A stretch of DNA of 64,000 nt, taken from contig NZ_JASCTH010000024.1 in the NCBI RefSeq assembly GCF_030009775.1, forward strand, positions 62,001 to 126,000, read 5' to 3'. The stretch is from Actinoplanes sandaracinus (lineage in GTDB: Bacteria > Actinomycetota > Actinomycetes > Mycobacteriales > Micromonosporaceae). Both the position numbers and the translations under genes were made by a program. Below are positions 56,519-64,000 of the stretch, one piece after another. How positions within the stretch are numbered: position 1 is the stretch's first letter; every line of letters begins with the position of its first letter. A model generated the notes under the pieces. The model saw nothing but the letters and a program-made list of their open reading frames with translations, searched no databases and was not told the DNA's origin.

Positions 56519-57454
56519 TCAGGCCGTCGTGGCAGCACGCCGCCGCAGATCGACTTCGAGACTCCGGCCAGCCGGCGAGTGACAGGTGACGGTCGCGCCC
56601 GGACGCAGGCGAGGGTCCTCGGCATAGCGGGCGGCCAATTTGCTCTCGGCGGCCCGGTCACCGGAGTCGGCGGCCAGCAGAAGGTCGGCAATCTCGTCGA
56701 TGAGGGCGATCTCGCCGGGCCGCCACGGTGGCAGCTCGCTCCAGGCTTCCGCGAGGGTGCGCCCGGCCAGGTCGGCGGCGAGACCGGCGGGGCAGCCCCA
56801 GAAGTCCCAGAGGAGCAGCTCGTCGCCTTGCCGGTGGGCCAGCTCGGTCAGCACGTATTTGCCGACCACCGGCAGGCCCCGGAAGGGATGCCCGCGGCCG
56901 ACCCCATACGTCTCGGGGTCGTCGCCCTCGCGGCGGCAGGCGGCCCAGGACTGGGCCGCGGTGCGCAGGCCGCCGGGACCCAGGGGCAGGTCGGTGACGT
57001 CCACCCCGTGGTCGTCGGCCGGGTCCATCTGCGAGTCCAGGGCGATCCAGCGGGTGCCGTCGTGGTACTCCGTCACGACGTGGTCGGCGTGGTAGTCGGG
57101 CTCCAGATAGTCGGCGAAGCCGACCCGGCTGCGCGCCGGGACACCTTTCGCCCGCAGCGCCGAGACGGTGAGCAGGGCGAAGTCGCGGCAGCAGCCGACG
57201 ATCCGCTGCTCGGCCGGCCGGGGTTCGTCGAGCGGCGCGGTGAAGCGGGAGGCGTCGGCGTCGAGCAGCCGGTCCACCCAGCGGCTGTCGATCTCGGCCA
57301 GCCGGTGCGGCGGGAAATCGATGCCCGAGGCGCGGTAGTGCGACACGAGGCCGCGCACGACCGTGGCGATGCCCGCCGGGTCGTCGGGCAACGCCGCGAG
57401 ACGGGCCCGATGGTGCCGGGGATCGGAGTATCCGGTCTGTCGTGTGTAGTCCAT
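56519..57454 (-). CDS. Transglutaminase-like domain protein
   Basis: The 311-residue protein has the cysteine-protease-like transglutaminase core: C-C-R-D-F-A-L-L-T (Cys about 88-89), D-H-V-V-T-E-Y (His about 125) and A-L-D-S-Q-M (Asp about 138). Helical C-terminal parts follow. There is no signal peptide. GAGGAC precedes the ATG. It starts 4 bp after the stop of the MerR gene, so both are probably in one transcript controlled by it. Confidence 0.88.
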   Translation of the reverse strand: MDYTRQTGYSDPRHHRARLAALPDDPAGIATVVRGLVSHYRASGIDFPPHRLAEIDSRWVDRLLDADASRFTAPLDEPRPAEQRIVGCCRDFALLTVSALRAKGVPARSRVGFADYLEPDYHADHVVTEYHDGTRWIALDSQMDPADDHGVDVTDLPLGPGGLRTAAQSWAACRREGDDPETYGVGRGHPFRGLPVVGKYVLTELAHRQGDELLLWDFWGCPAGLAADLAGRTLAEAWSELPPWRPGEIALIDEIADLLLAADSGDRAAESKLAARYAEDPRLRPGATVTCHSPAGRSLEVDLRRRAATTA

Positions 57455-57458
57455 GTCC

Positions 57459-58268
57459 TCACCCTTCGATCGGTTGTGCGACGTGCACGAACGGGTCGGT
57501 GCCGCGGAGCCTGGCCCACCAGTCGAGGTAGATCTCCCGGGGCGGGGCGGCCAGGAGGAAGCCACCGGCGGTCACGTGCTCCCACACCGCCTCGTAGGCC
57601 TGGGTGATGCGCGGGTAGAAGCAGTCGTCGCGGATCACCGTGGTGTAGGCCACCAGGCGCTCCGGCTCCATGCGCAGGGTGAGCCGATCGACCGGCTCCA
57701 CCCGGCCCGAGTACGGCACGCAGACCTCGACGACCGCCTCGCTGTCCGGGGTGACCGTGTTGTGGTAGATCGCCCAGTGCTCCGCCGTGGTGGTGGCGCC
57801 CTGCTCTTCCAGATGCCGGCGCACCTCCCACTCGGCCGCGCCCAGGACGGTGACCAGGCTCTGCTGGTCGGTCTCGGCGCGGATCGTGGCCACCTTGCGC
57901 GCCGGCCGCAGCATCGTGTGTACCTCATATCGCCGCTCCGGCTCGTCACCGTGGGCGAGCCTGGTCCGCAGCCAGGTGTAGCTCTCCCGGCGGGCGGCGG
58001 CGGCCGCTTCCTCGGTGGCCCACCAGCGGTCCAGGTGCCGGACCGCCTGGGCGTCGGGGAGGTCGAGCATCTCGGTGATGACGGCCAGCGGCATGCCGAG
58101 CCGGCGCAGCAGGCTGATCCGCCCGGCGCGCTCCAACTGAGCGGGGGTGTAGCGCCGGTAGTTGCTGGCGGCGTCAACCTCGGCGGGTGGGAGCAGGCCG
58201 GAGACGTCGTAGAGTCGGAGCGCCTTGATCGACAGCCCGGACCGTCTGCCGAACTCGCCGATGGTCAT
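57459..58268 (-). CDS. MerR-family regulator with effector-binding domain
   Basis: The 269-residue regulator starts M-T-I-G-E-F-G-R-R-S-G-L-S, the MerR winged HTH, with R-L-Y-D-V-S-G-L-L and Y-R-R-Y. A dimerisation helix follows, then a GyrI-like effector-binding domain (about 130-265). Such proteins activate promoters with long spacers in response to small molecules, often drugs. ATG 58292 would add eight residues; 58268 fits the family and has GGGGGA upstream. It is divergent from ligC and upstream of the transglutaminase gene. Confidence 0.88.
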   Translation of the reverse strand: MTIGEFGRRSGLSIKALRLYDVSGLLPPAEVDAASNYRRYTPAQLERAGRISLLRRLGMPLAVITEMLDLPDAQAVRHLDRWWATEEAAAAARRESYTWLRTRLAHGDEPERRYEVHTMLRPARKVATIRAETDQQSLVTVLGAAEWEVRRHLEEQGATTTAEHWAIYHNTVTPDSEAVVEVCVPYSGRVEPVDRLTLRMEPERLVAYTTVIRDDCFYPRITQAYEAVWEHVTAGGFLLAAPPREIYLDWWARLRGTDPFVHVAQPIEG

Positions 58269-58311
58269 CGACTCGATCCCCCGCGATGTCATAGGGTCGA
58301 TGATGGAGTCT

Positions 58312-58322
58312 TCCCCAGGGGA
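58312..58322. promoter_or_regulatory. TCCCCAGGGGA palindrome in the MerR/LigC spacer
   Basis: This 11-bp inverted repeat lies 44 bp before the MerR start and 26 bp before the ligase start. It is a plausible MerR-type operator but is short. Confidence 0.35.
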
Positions 58323-58347
58323 CGGGTAAAGAGGGCAGACTGAGCGG

Positions 58348-59415
58348 ATGCGTCTTCCGCTGAACCCGCCGGTCAAGCCGATGCTCGCCAAGCCCGTCGC
58401 GGAGATCCCGCCCGGCCAGGTCTACGAGCCCAAATGGGACGGATTCCGGTCGATCGTGTTCCGCGACGGCGACGAGGTGGAGATCGGCAGCCGCAACGAG
58501 AAGCCGATGACCCGCTACTTCCCGGAAGTGGTGGAGGCGGTGCTGGCGAACTTCCCGGAGCGGGTGGTGATCGACGGCGAGGTGATCGTCGCCGACACCG
58601 CGCGGAACTCGCTCGATTTCGAGGCCCTCCAGCAGCGCATCCATCCGGCGGCCAGCCGGGTGAAGCTGCTCGCCGAGCGGACTCCGGCGAGCTTCGTCGC
58701 CTTCGACCTGCTGGCGCTCGGTGACGAGGACCTGACCGAGCGGCCGTTCAGCGAGCGGCGTGACCGGCTCGTGGAGATCCTCAAGGACGCGAAACCTCCG
58801 GTGTACGTGACTCCCGCGACCGATGATCTGGAGACCGCCCGCCGGTGGTTCGCCCAGTTCGAGGGCGCCGGGCTCGACGGCCTGATCGCGAAGGCCGGTG
58901 ATCTCACCTATCAACCGGACAAGCGGGTGATGACGAAGATCAAGCACAAGCGGACGGCCGACTGCGTGGTGGCCGGTTACCGGGTGCACAAGTCGGCGGA
59001 GAACCGGATCGGCTCGCTGCTGCTGGGCCTGCACGACGAGCGCGGCGTCCTGGTGAGTGTCGGGGTGATCGGCTCGTTCTCGGTGAAGGTGCGCGAGGAG
59101 CTGTTCGAACAGTTGCAGCCGCTGGTCACCACGTTCGAGGGGCATCCGTGGAACTGGGCGGCGCACGAGCAGGGCGAGCGCACTCCGCGGAAGAACGAGG
59201 TGAGCCGGTGGAACGCGGGCAAGGACCTGTCGTTCACGCCGCTGCGGCCGGAGCGGGTGGTCGAGGTCCGCTACGACTACATGGAGGGCGTCCGTTTCCG
59301 GCACACCGCCCAGTTCGAACGGTGGCGACCCGACCGCGACCCGCTGACCTGCACTTACGAGCAGTTGGAGCGGCCGGTTCGGTTCGACTTGGCCGAGGTG
59401 CTGACCAGCCGCTGA
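58348..59415 (+). CDS. ligC: ATP-dependent DNA ligase LigC
   Basis: The 355-residue stand-alone ATP ligase has the adenylation motif E-P-K-W-D-G-F-R with Lys29, then S-R-N-E-K, the D-G-E strand, F-D-L-L-A, L-I-A-K and K-I-K-H-K. An OB-fold domain with the terminal R-F-R-H-T-A-Q-F segment completes it. It has no polymerase or nuclease domain, unlike LigD. In mycobacteria LigC works with a Prim-Pol protein in gap repair. A polymerase-domain paralogue is encoded about 2.5 kb away (61920-62945). Confidence 0.95.
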   Translation: MRLPLNPPVKPMLAKPVAEIPPGQVYEPKWDGFRSIVFRDGDEVEIGSRNEKPMTRYFPEVVEAVLANFPERVVIDGEVIVADTARNSLDFEALQQRIHPAASRVKLLAERTPASFVAFDLLALGDEDLTERPFSERRDRLVEILKDAKPPVYVTPATDDLETARRWFAQFEGAGLDGLIAKAGDLTYQPDKRVMTKIKHKRTADCVVAGYRVHKSAENRIGSLLLGLHDERGVLVSVGVIGSFSVKVREELFEQLQPLVTTFEGHPWNWAAHEQGERTPRKNEVSRWNAGKDLSFTPLRPERVVEVRYDYMEGVRFRHTAQFERWRPDRDPLTCTYEQLERPVRFDLAEVLTSR

Positions 59416-59450
59416 CCGGCCGGGCGCCGGCGACCGGATAGGGTCGTTGC

Positions 59451-61013
59451 GTGGATCGTCGCTCGCGCCTGGTGGTCGCTCTCCTCTCCGTCCTGCTCCT
59501 GGCGGCGGGGTGCACCCTGCCGTCGTTCGCGCCGGAGGGCTCCGACGAGCCGGCGACGGGCGGCGCCAGCCCCGCCGTGTCCGCGCCGGCGGCGAAGTGG
59601 AAACCGTGCCCCGACGTGCCCGAGGACCGGGTCGGCCGGGCCGCGCCGGGGATGAGATACGACTGCGCGACCGTGACGGTGCCGCGGGACTGGGCGGCGC
59701 CGGCGGGCGGCGAGACCTACGGCATCGACCTCATCCGGATCCGGTCCGACCGGCAGAAGGCGGGGGACCGGATCGGCTCGCTGCTGCTCAACCCGGGCGG
59801 CCCCGGCGGCTCCGGCATCGACGTCGCGGTCTACCTGTCGTTCGGGGAGAAGATGGGCGGGCTGCCCACCGCGGTCACCGACAAGTTCGACATCGTCGGC
59901 TTCGACCCGCGCGGGGTGGGCGAGTCAGACGCGGTGAAGTGCATCAGCTCCAAGGACCAGGACGCCTACTTCGCCGCCGAGCCCGACCCGGCGAGCCAGG
60001 CCGCGTTCGACGAGATCGCGGCGCTTCACAAGAGGATCGCCGACGCGTGCGCGCAGAAGTACGGTGACCGGCTGCGCACCTTCTCCACCGAGCAGGCGGC
60101 CCGCGACCTGGACGCGCTGCGCTCCGCGGTCGGCGACGAGAAACTGACCTATCTCGGTTACTCGTACGGCACACTGCTCGGCGCCACCTACGCGCAGCTC
60201 TTCCCGAAGAACGTGCGGGCTCTGGTCCTGGACGGCGCGGTCGACCCGACCGAGGGTTTCGTCTCCGGCTCCGAGCAGCAGGCGAAAGGCTTCGAGCGGG
60301 CGTTCACCAACTTCACCAAGTGGTGCTCGCAGAACGCGGGCAAGTGCCCGATCGCACCGGACGCCCGGGGCGCGGTGACCGACGCGCTGGCCAAGGCGAA
60401 GGCGTCACCGGTGCGTGGTTCGGACGGGCGGGAGGCGACCGCGGGCTGGATCTTCGTCGGGTTGATCTCGTCGCTCTACACCGAGACCGGCTGGACCAGC
60501 CTGGCCGAGGCGATCGACAGCCTGCAGACCGGCGACGCCGAGGGCATCTTCGAGCTGGCCGACCAGTACGCCGAACGCGAACTGGACGGCACCTACTCCA
60601 ACCTCTTCGACGCGAACCTGACGGTCAACTGCGCGGACACCGACGCCGCGCCGACCGCCGAGGAGGTCCGGCGGCTGCAGGGCGAGTGGCGCACGAAGTA
60701 CCCGCTGTTCGGTGCGGCCCTGGCGGTCGGGATGCTGCCGTGCACCTACTGGTCGGGGCAGCGCGATCCGTACCCGGTGGGCAAGGCCGAGGGCGCCCCG
60801 CCGATCGTGGTGGTGGGCACGACCGGTGACCCCGCGACGCCGTACGAGAACACCGCCGACCTGGCGAAGATGCTGGGTGTCGGCCACGTGCTGACGTGGG
60901 AGGGCGAGGGCCACACCGCCTACCCGTCGACGACCTGCATCAAGACCGCGGTCGACAGTTACCTCATCGATCTGAAGGTGCCACAGGAGGGCCTGCGCTG
61001 CCCTCTGAAGTGA
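59451..61013 (+). CDS. Lipoprotein alpha/beta hydrolase (TAP-like peptidase)
   Basis: The 520-residue exported hydrolase begins with a signal ending in L-A-A-G-C (Cys21 lipid anchor). The alpha/beta-hydrolase core has L-L-N-P-G-G-P-G-G-S-G and F-D-P-R-G-V-G-E-S. The nucleophile elbow is G-Y-S-Y-G. A C-terminal TAP-like domain holds the late Asp (T-G-D-P-A-T-P) and His (G-E-G-H-T-A-Y). It should cleave short peptides or esters. Its last 50 bases overlap the antiparallel K+ channel gene. Confidence 0.92.
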   Translation: MDRRSRLVVALLSVLLLAAGCTLPSFAPEGSDEPATGGASPAVSAPAAKWKPCPDVPEDRVGRAAPGMRYDCATVTVPRDWAAPAGGETYGIDLIRIRSDRQKAGDRIGSLLLNPGGPGGSGIDVAVYLSFGEKMGGLPTAVTDKFDIVGFDPRGVGESDAVKCISSKDQDAYFAAEPDPASQAAFDEIAALHKRIADACAQKYGDRLRTFSTEQAARDLDALRSAVGDEKLTYLGYSYGTLLGATYAQLFPKNVRALVLDGAVDPTEGFVSGSEQQAKGFERAFTNFTKWCSQNAGKCPIAPDARGAVTDALAKAKASPVRGSDGREATAGWIFVGLISSLYTETGWTSLAEAIDSLQTGDAEGIFELADQYAERELDGTYSNLFDANLTVNCADTDAAPTAEEVRRLQGEWRTKYPLFGAALAVGMLPCTYWSGQRDPYPVGKAEGAPPIVVVGTTGDPATPYENTADLAKMLGVGHVLTWEGEGHTAYPSTTCIKTAVDSYLIDLKVPQEGLRCPLK

Positions 61014-61419
61014 TCCTCTGACGGGCGGCCAACTCCTCCAGCAGCGCCCTGGTGACCCGCAGGTTCTCCTTGAGTTCTTCCTGCTCCTCGTGGTGGAACG
61101 CGTCGTTGTTCACGATCAGCTTGCTGGCGAAGTGGGCGGTGATCAGCGGAATCACGAGCAGGACCATGGCCGAGATGAGGATCGCCGCCATGATCCGGGC
61201 CTGCCAGGTCTCGGGCGAGTGGTCGCCGTACCCGACGGTGGAGGCGGTGACCACGGCCCACCAGATCGAGTCCCCGAACGTCTCGTCCTCGAGAGGGGCG
61301 TAGAGGGTGCCGCAGATCAGGATCAGGACCGAGTAGGTGAGAAGCAGTCTCTTCGGCGAGTTGGCCAGCCAGACCAGCCCGCCGTACAGCAGCCGGGGCA
61401 GGATGAGCAGCGCGTTCAT
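60964..61419 (-). CDS. Two-TM potassium channel
   Basis: The 151-residue ion channel has TM1 (about 22-43), a pore loop with the selectivity filter T-V-G-Y-G-D at 61-66 and TM2 (about 75-100). A cytosolic coiled-coil-like tail follows with E-E-Q-E-E-L-K-E-N. It would form a K+-selective tetramer. The gene overlaps the hydrolase gene's end by 50 bp on the opposite strand. Confidence 0.93.
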   Translation of the reverse strand: MNALLILPRLLYGGLVWLANSPKRLLLTYSVLILICGTLYAPLEDETFGDSIWWAVVTASTVGYGDHSPETWQARIMAAILISAMVLLVIPLITAHFASKLIVNNDAFHHEEQEELKENLRVTRALLEELAARQRITSEGSAGPPVAPSDR

Positions 61420-61475
61420 CCCGTCATCGTGCCCGAGGCGAACGGCTCCCGGCAGCCCGTGACAGGCTTTCGATC

Positions 61476-61931
61476 ATGCAGATCAGGATCGCCACCCGCG
61501 CCGATGTCCCCGCCGTTCTCAACCTCCTCGCCGACGACGACATCAGCAGGGACCGGGGCTTCGGAGTCGTACCGGAGGAGGTGGACGCCGCCGTCTGGGC
61601 CGCCTTCGAGGCCATCGACGCCGATGACCGCAACGAACTGGTCGTCGCGGAGGAGAACGGCGAGGTCATCGGCACCTGCCAGCTCACCTTCATCCCCGGG
61701 CTGAGCCGGGGCGGCGCCGAGCGCCTGCTGATCGAGGCCGTCCGGATCCGGTCGGACCAGCGCGGGCGAGGACTCGGCGGGGACCTGATCCGGTGGACGG
61801 TCGAGCGGGCCCGGGAGCGCGGCTGCCGGATCGTGCAGCTGACCACGGACAAGCGGCGGACCGACGCGCACCGCTTTTACGCCGCGCTCGGCTTCGAGGC
61901 CTCCCACGAGGGGATGAAGCTAACGCTGTGA
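61476..61931 (+). CDS. GNAT-family acetyltransferase
   Basis: The 151-residue GNAT protein shows I-R-I-A-T-R-A-D-V-P-A-V, V-V-A-E-E-N-G-E-V-I-G, I-E-A-V-R-I-R-S-D-Q-R-G-R-G-L-G with the acetyl-CoA loop, and H-R-F-Y-A-A-L-G-F-E-A-S-H-E-G-M-K. It resembles small-molecule/phosphinothricin-like acetyltransferases. Its 3' end overlaps the opposite-strand polymerase-domain gene by 12 bp. The substrate is unknown. Confidence 0.92.
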   Translation: MQIRIATRADVPAVLNLLADDDISRDRGFGVVPEEVDAAVWAAFEAIDADDRNELVVAEENGEVIGTCQLTFIPGLSRGGAERLLIEAVRIRSDQRGRGLGGDLIRWTVERARERGCRIVQLTTDKRRTDAHRFYAALGFEASHEGMKLTL

Positions 61932-62945
61932 TTTCAGGTCGCGGTCCTTGGAGGGCTGCACCCGCTTGGGTTCGCCGGGCATCTTCGGATGATCCGGCGG
62001 GTACGGCAGATCGCCGAGGCCGTCCCGCTCGTCGCGCTCGACCCACTCCAGGAGCGGGCTGAGGTCGTACGCCACGTCGTCGATGCCGGCGTGCGGGTCG
62101 CCCACCTTCGCGAACCGGTCGGGCATGGTGCGCAGGTCGAAGTCGTCGGGCTCGGCCTGCGCGAGCTCGTCCCAGGTGACCGGGGCGGAGGCGGTGGCCC
62201 GGGCGTTGGCGCGCAGCGAGTACGCGCAGGCGATGGTGCGGTCCCGGGCCATCTGGTTGTAGTCGAGGAAGACCCGCTCGCCGCGTTCCTCCTTCCACCA
62301 GGAGGTGGTGATGCCGGCCGGGTTACGGCGCTCCACCTCGCGGGCCAGGGCGATGGCGGCCCGCCGCACGTCCACGAAGGACCAGCGGGGCTCGATCCGC
62401 ACGTAGACGTGCACACCCCGGCCGCCGGAGGTCTTCGGATAGCCGGTCCAGCCGAGGTCGGCGAGCACCTCGCGGACCACGCCGGCGGTGGCGACCACGT
62501 CGCCGAAACCGGTGCCGGGCTGCGGGTCGAGGTCGATGCGCAGCTCGTCGGGCTCGTCGGGGGCGCCGGCGCGCACCGGCCAGGGGTGGAACACGACGGT
62601 GCCCATCTGGGCGGCCCAGGCGACGTGGGCCAGGTCGGCCGGGCTGAGCTCGTCGGCCGTACGCGTGCTGGGGAATGTGATCGTCGCGGTGTGGATCCAG
62701 TCGGGAACGCCGCGGGTGGGGATCCGTTTCTGGTAGAACGCCTCGCCCTCGATGCCGTCGGGGAAGCGCTGGAGGGTGGTGGGGCGGTCCCGCAGCGCTC
62801 GCAGGATGCCGTCGCCCACCGCCAGGTAGTACTCGAAGACGTCTCGCTTGGTGAATCCACGCCCGGGGAAGATCACCTTGTCCGGGCTGCTCAGGCGCAC
62901 CGTGTGGCCGGCGATCTGGTGTTCTTCGGCAGCGGCTTTCGGCAT
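61920..62945 (-). CDS. LigD-type polymerase-domain protein (PolDom 2)
   Basis: The 341-residue stand-alone primase-polymerase has R-L-S-S-P-D-K-V-I-F-P, the catalytic pair R-I-D-L-D-P-Q (about 144-146), S-G-G-R-G-V-H-V-Y-V and D-Y-N-Q-M-A. The C-terminus is Lys/Arg/Pro-rich. It is related but not identical to PolDom 1 (1496-2440). Near ligC, the layout recalls the mycobacterial LigC/Prim-PolC pair used in short-gap repair. It is convergent with the GNAT gene. Confidence 0.93.
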   Translation of the reverse strand: MPKAAAEEHQIAGHTVRLSSPDKVIFPGRGFTKRDVFEYYLAVGDGILRALRDRPTTLQRFPDGIEGEAFYQKRIPTRGVPDWIHTATITFPSTRTADELSPADLAHVAWAAQMGTVVFHPWPVRAGAPDEPDELRIDLDPQPGTGFGDVVATAGVVREVLADLGWTGYPKTSGGRGVHVYVRIEPRWSFVDVRRAAIALAREVERRNPAGITTSWWKEERGERVFLDYNQMARDRTIACAYSLRANARATASAPVTWDELAQAEPDDFDLRTMPDRFAKVGDPHAGIDDVAYDLSPLLEWVERDERDGLGDLPYPPDHPKMPGEPKRVQPSKDRDLKSQR

Positions 62946-63022
62946 GCCCCGAGCCTATGCCCTCCGAACGCCTGCAGGCCGCCCGGCGAACCGGGCGGCC
63001 TGGCGCTGAGTATGCGACTTCG

Positions 63023-63574
63023 TCAGGCGTTGCGGCGGCGACGGGTGTACCAGACGGCCGCGGCGCCACCGGCGAGCATCAGGCCGCCGAGGGCCAGAGT
63101 GCCACCGAGGGGAGCCCCGGTGAGCGGCAGCGTCCCGCCCGAGCTGACGCCGGCGCCGCCGGCGGTGCGGGTCGCGGTCGGCGTGACGGCCTCGGAGGCG
63201 ACGCCGACGGGCGGGATCTCCTTGACGGTGCCGGTGGGCGGAGTGGCCGTCTCCGACGGGCCCGGGCTGGAGATGATCCCCGGGGTGTAGCCGGGACGTC
63301 CCCGGGTCGGTCCGGTGGTGGTGGGCGTGGCGGCCTTGAGTGATCCGGTGGGGGCCGGGGTGGTGGCGGCGGGGCCGCCCGGCGCCTGCGGGGCCTCCTT
63401 GACGGTGCCGCCATAGCCCGGGTTGCCGCGCTGGTCGCCGGTATCAGGGCTGGGCACCGTGGACGCGTGCGCGGGCTTCAGAGCCGCATCAGTTGCCATG
63501 GCGGGGGCGCCGCCGAGGGCGAGTGCAGCGAGAACAGTGGCACCGACGGTGGGGAGCCGACGCGTAAAGCTCAT
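63023..63574 (-). CDS. LPXTG-like surface protein
   Basis: The 183-residue exported protein has a signal peptide (about 1-27, cleavage near A-M-A). A Pro/Thr/Gly-rich extended region contains paired blocks (R-G-N-P-G-Y-G-G and R-G-R-P-G-Y-T-P, and two T-V-K-E). The sorting signal is L-P-L-T-G, followed by a TM helix and R-R-R-R. It is thus probably sortase-linked to the wall. No sortase gene is in the window. It is a likely spacer or stalk protein with no binding domain. Confidence 0.88.
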   Translation of the reverse strand: MSFTRRLPTVGATVLAALALGGAPAMATDAALKPAHASTVPSPDTGDQRGNPGYGGTVKEAPQAPGGPAATTPAPTGSLKAATPTTTGPTRGRPGYTPGIISSPGPSETATPPTGTVKEIPPVGVASEAVTPTATRTAGGAGVSSGGTLPLTGAPLGGTLALGGLMLAGGAAAVWYTRRRRNA

Positions 63575-63673
63575 GAGGGAGTATCCGTTCTGTCGCGGAA
63601 GGTACGTTCCATGTTCGCACGGGAGCTTAGCGGTAATCGCCCGTTTTACCCGGAAACATCCTACGGCGGGTCT

Positions 63674-64000
63674 TCAGCCCGGAAGACCACCGAAACGGTG
63701 ACTCCGCCACAAATGGGACAGAGCGAACACTTTGAACTCAAACTGCGGATCCGCAGCGAAGAGCCCCCCGCTGTACGGGGCGTGCAGTTGCACACTGGCG
63801 CCGGAATCCAGGTAGACCGAGACCACGGTGCGCCGGCCCCGCCGCTCCGCCCGCAGGTCCACCACCCGGCTCCAGGGGGCCTCCCCCTCCTCGAACACCG
63901 ACGAGGTACGGATGCCGCCCTCCCCGACCTCGACCCCGGTCCGCCGCCCGGCCACCATGCCGGCCACGGCCCCGAGCAGGAGCGGCCCGAGGACCAGTGC
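63674..64000 (-). CDS. PH-like membrane protein, 5' end cut
   Basis: The open frame continues past the window edge. Visible are a hydrophobic segment (A-L-V-L-G-P-L-L-L-G-A-V-A-G), then a beta-rich domain with I-R-T-S-S-V-F-E-E-G-E-A-P-W-S-R-V-V-D-L-R, resembling bacterial PH domains that follow TM helices. The end is R-S-H-R-F-G-G-L-P-G. The start and full membrane part lie outside, so the function stays open. Confidence 0.75.
   Translation of the reverse strand, partial: ALVLGPLLLGAVAGMVAGRRTGVEVGEGGIRTSSVFEEGEAPWSRVVDLRAERRGRRTVVSVYLDSGASVQLHAPYSGGLFAADPQFEFKVFALSHLWRSHRFGGLPG

Overview
The window is chromosomal DNA from a high-GC actinomycete, most likely a filamentous Micromonosporaceae member close to Actinoplanes. 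Indicators are G+C near 70 %, frequent GTG starts, ATGA/GTGA start-stop overlaps, an Lsr2 nucleoid protein, the actinobacterial biotin synthase partner BsaP, several cyclic-di-GMP proteins and NHEJ-type polymerase-domain proteins. The genus is an inference. No rRNA, tRNA or CRISPR array was seen.

Left part (1-24.9 kb). A cut lipoprotein gene and a LacI regulator diverge around a perfect 20-bp palindrome. Then come a LigD-type polymerase domain cotranscribed with an acyl-CoA dehydrogenase, a membrane diguanylate cyclase, an Abhydrolase_9 membrane hydrolase, a YCF48/BNR-like secreted protein, a NarL-type two-component pair, a CDP-alcohol phosphatidyltransferase, an intradiol-dioxygenase-like protein without the usual iron-ligand tyrosines, a PMT-like glycosyltransferase, a GMC oxidoreductase, an SDR, a dGTPase, a LURP-one-like protein, a metallo-beta-lactamase-fold hydrolase, a lipid kinase, a GAF protein, a CNNM/CBS protein and an AlkA-like glycosylase.

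Middle part (25-45 kb). An ECF sigma/anti-sigma pair lies upstream of a separately promoted operon for three exported proteins: a COG4315-type lipoprotein, a DUF4142 protein and a protein with a long Gly-Gln repeat. Next is the most striking locus, a tight four-gene operon herA-like / sbcD (Mre11) / sbcC (Rad50) / nurA-like. This has the composition of the archaeal DNA-end-resection operon, and its leader holds three DnaA-box-like 9-mers. It is followed by a reductase with a 39-residue cysteine-rich partner, two ACT-domain proteins (one fused to GNAT), and a biotin locus (bsaP-bioB diverging from bioF-bioD, with BioD carrying a long proline-rich N-terminus) that runs on into a ROK sugar kinase and a HAD phosphatase.

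Right part (45-64 kb). This holds a methyltransferase, a 1009-residue GGDEF-EAL protein, an epimerase, SDRs, Lsr2, and a repeat-rich accessory stretch (51.7-55.5 kb). That stretch has a CebR-like operator, 26-bp, 15-bp and about 84-bp repeats, a HipA-like/DUF3037 pair and a wrecked IS256-family transposase. It is followed by a transglutaminase/MerR pair, LigC, a TAP-like lipoprotein hydrolase, a small K+ channel, a GNAT protein, a second LigD-type polymerase domain, an LPXTG-like surface protein and a cut PH-like membrane protein.

DNA repair is a recurring theme: two polymerase domains, LigC, the HerA-SbcDC-NurA operon and an AlkA-like glycosylase. Ku is not in the window.
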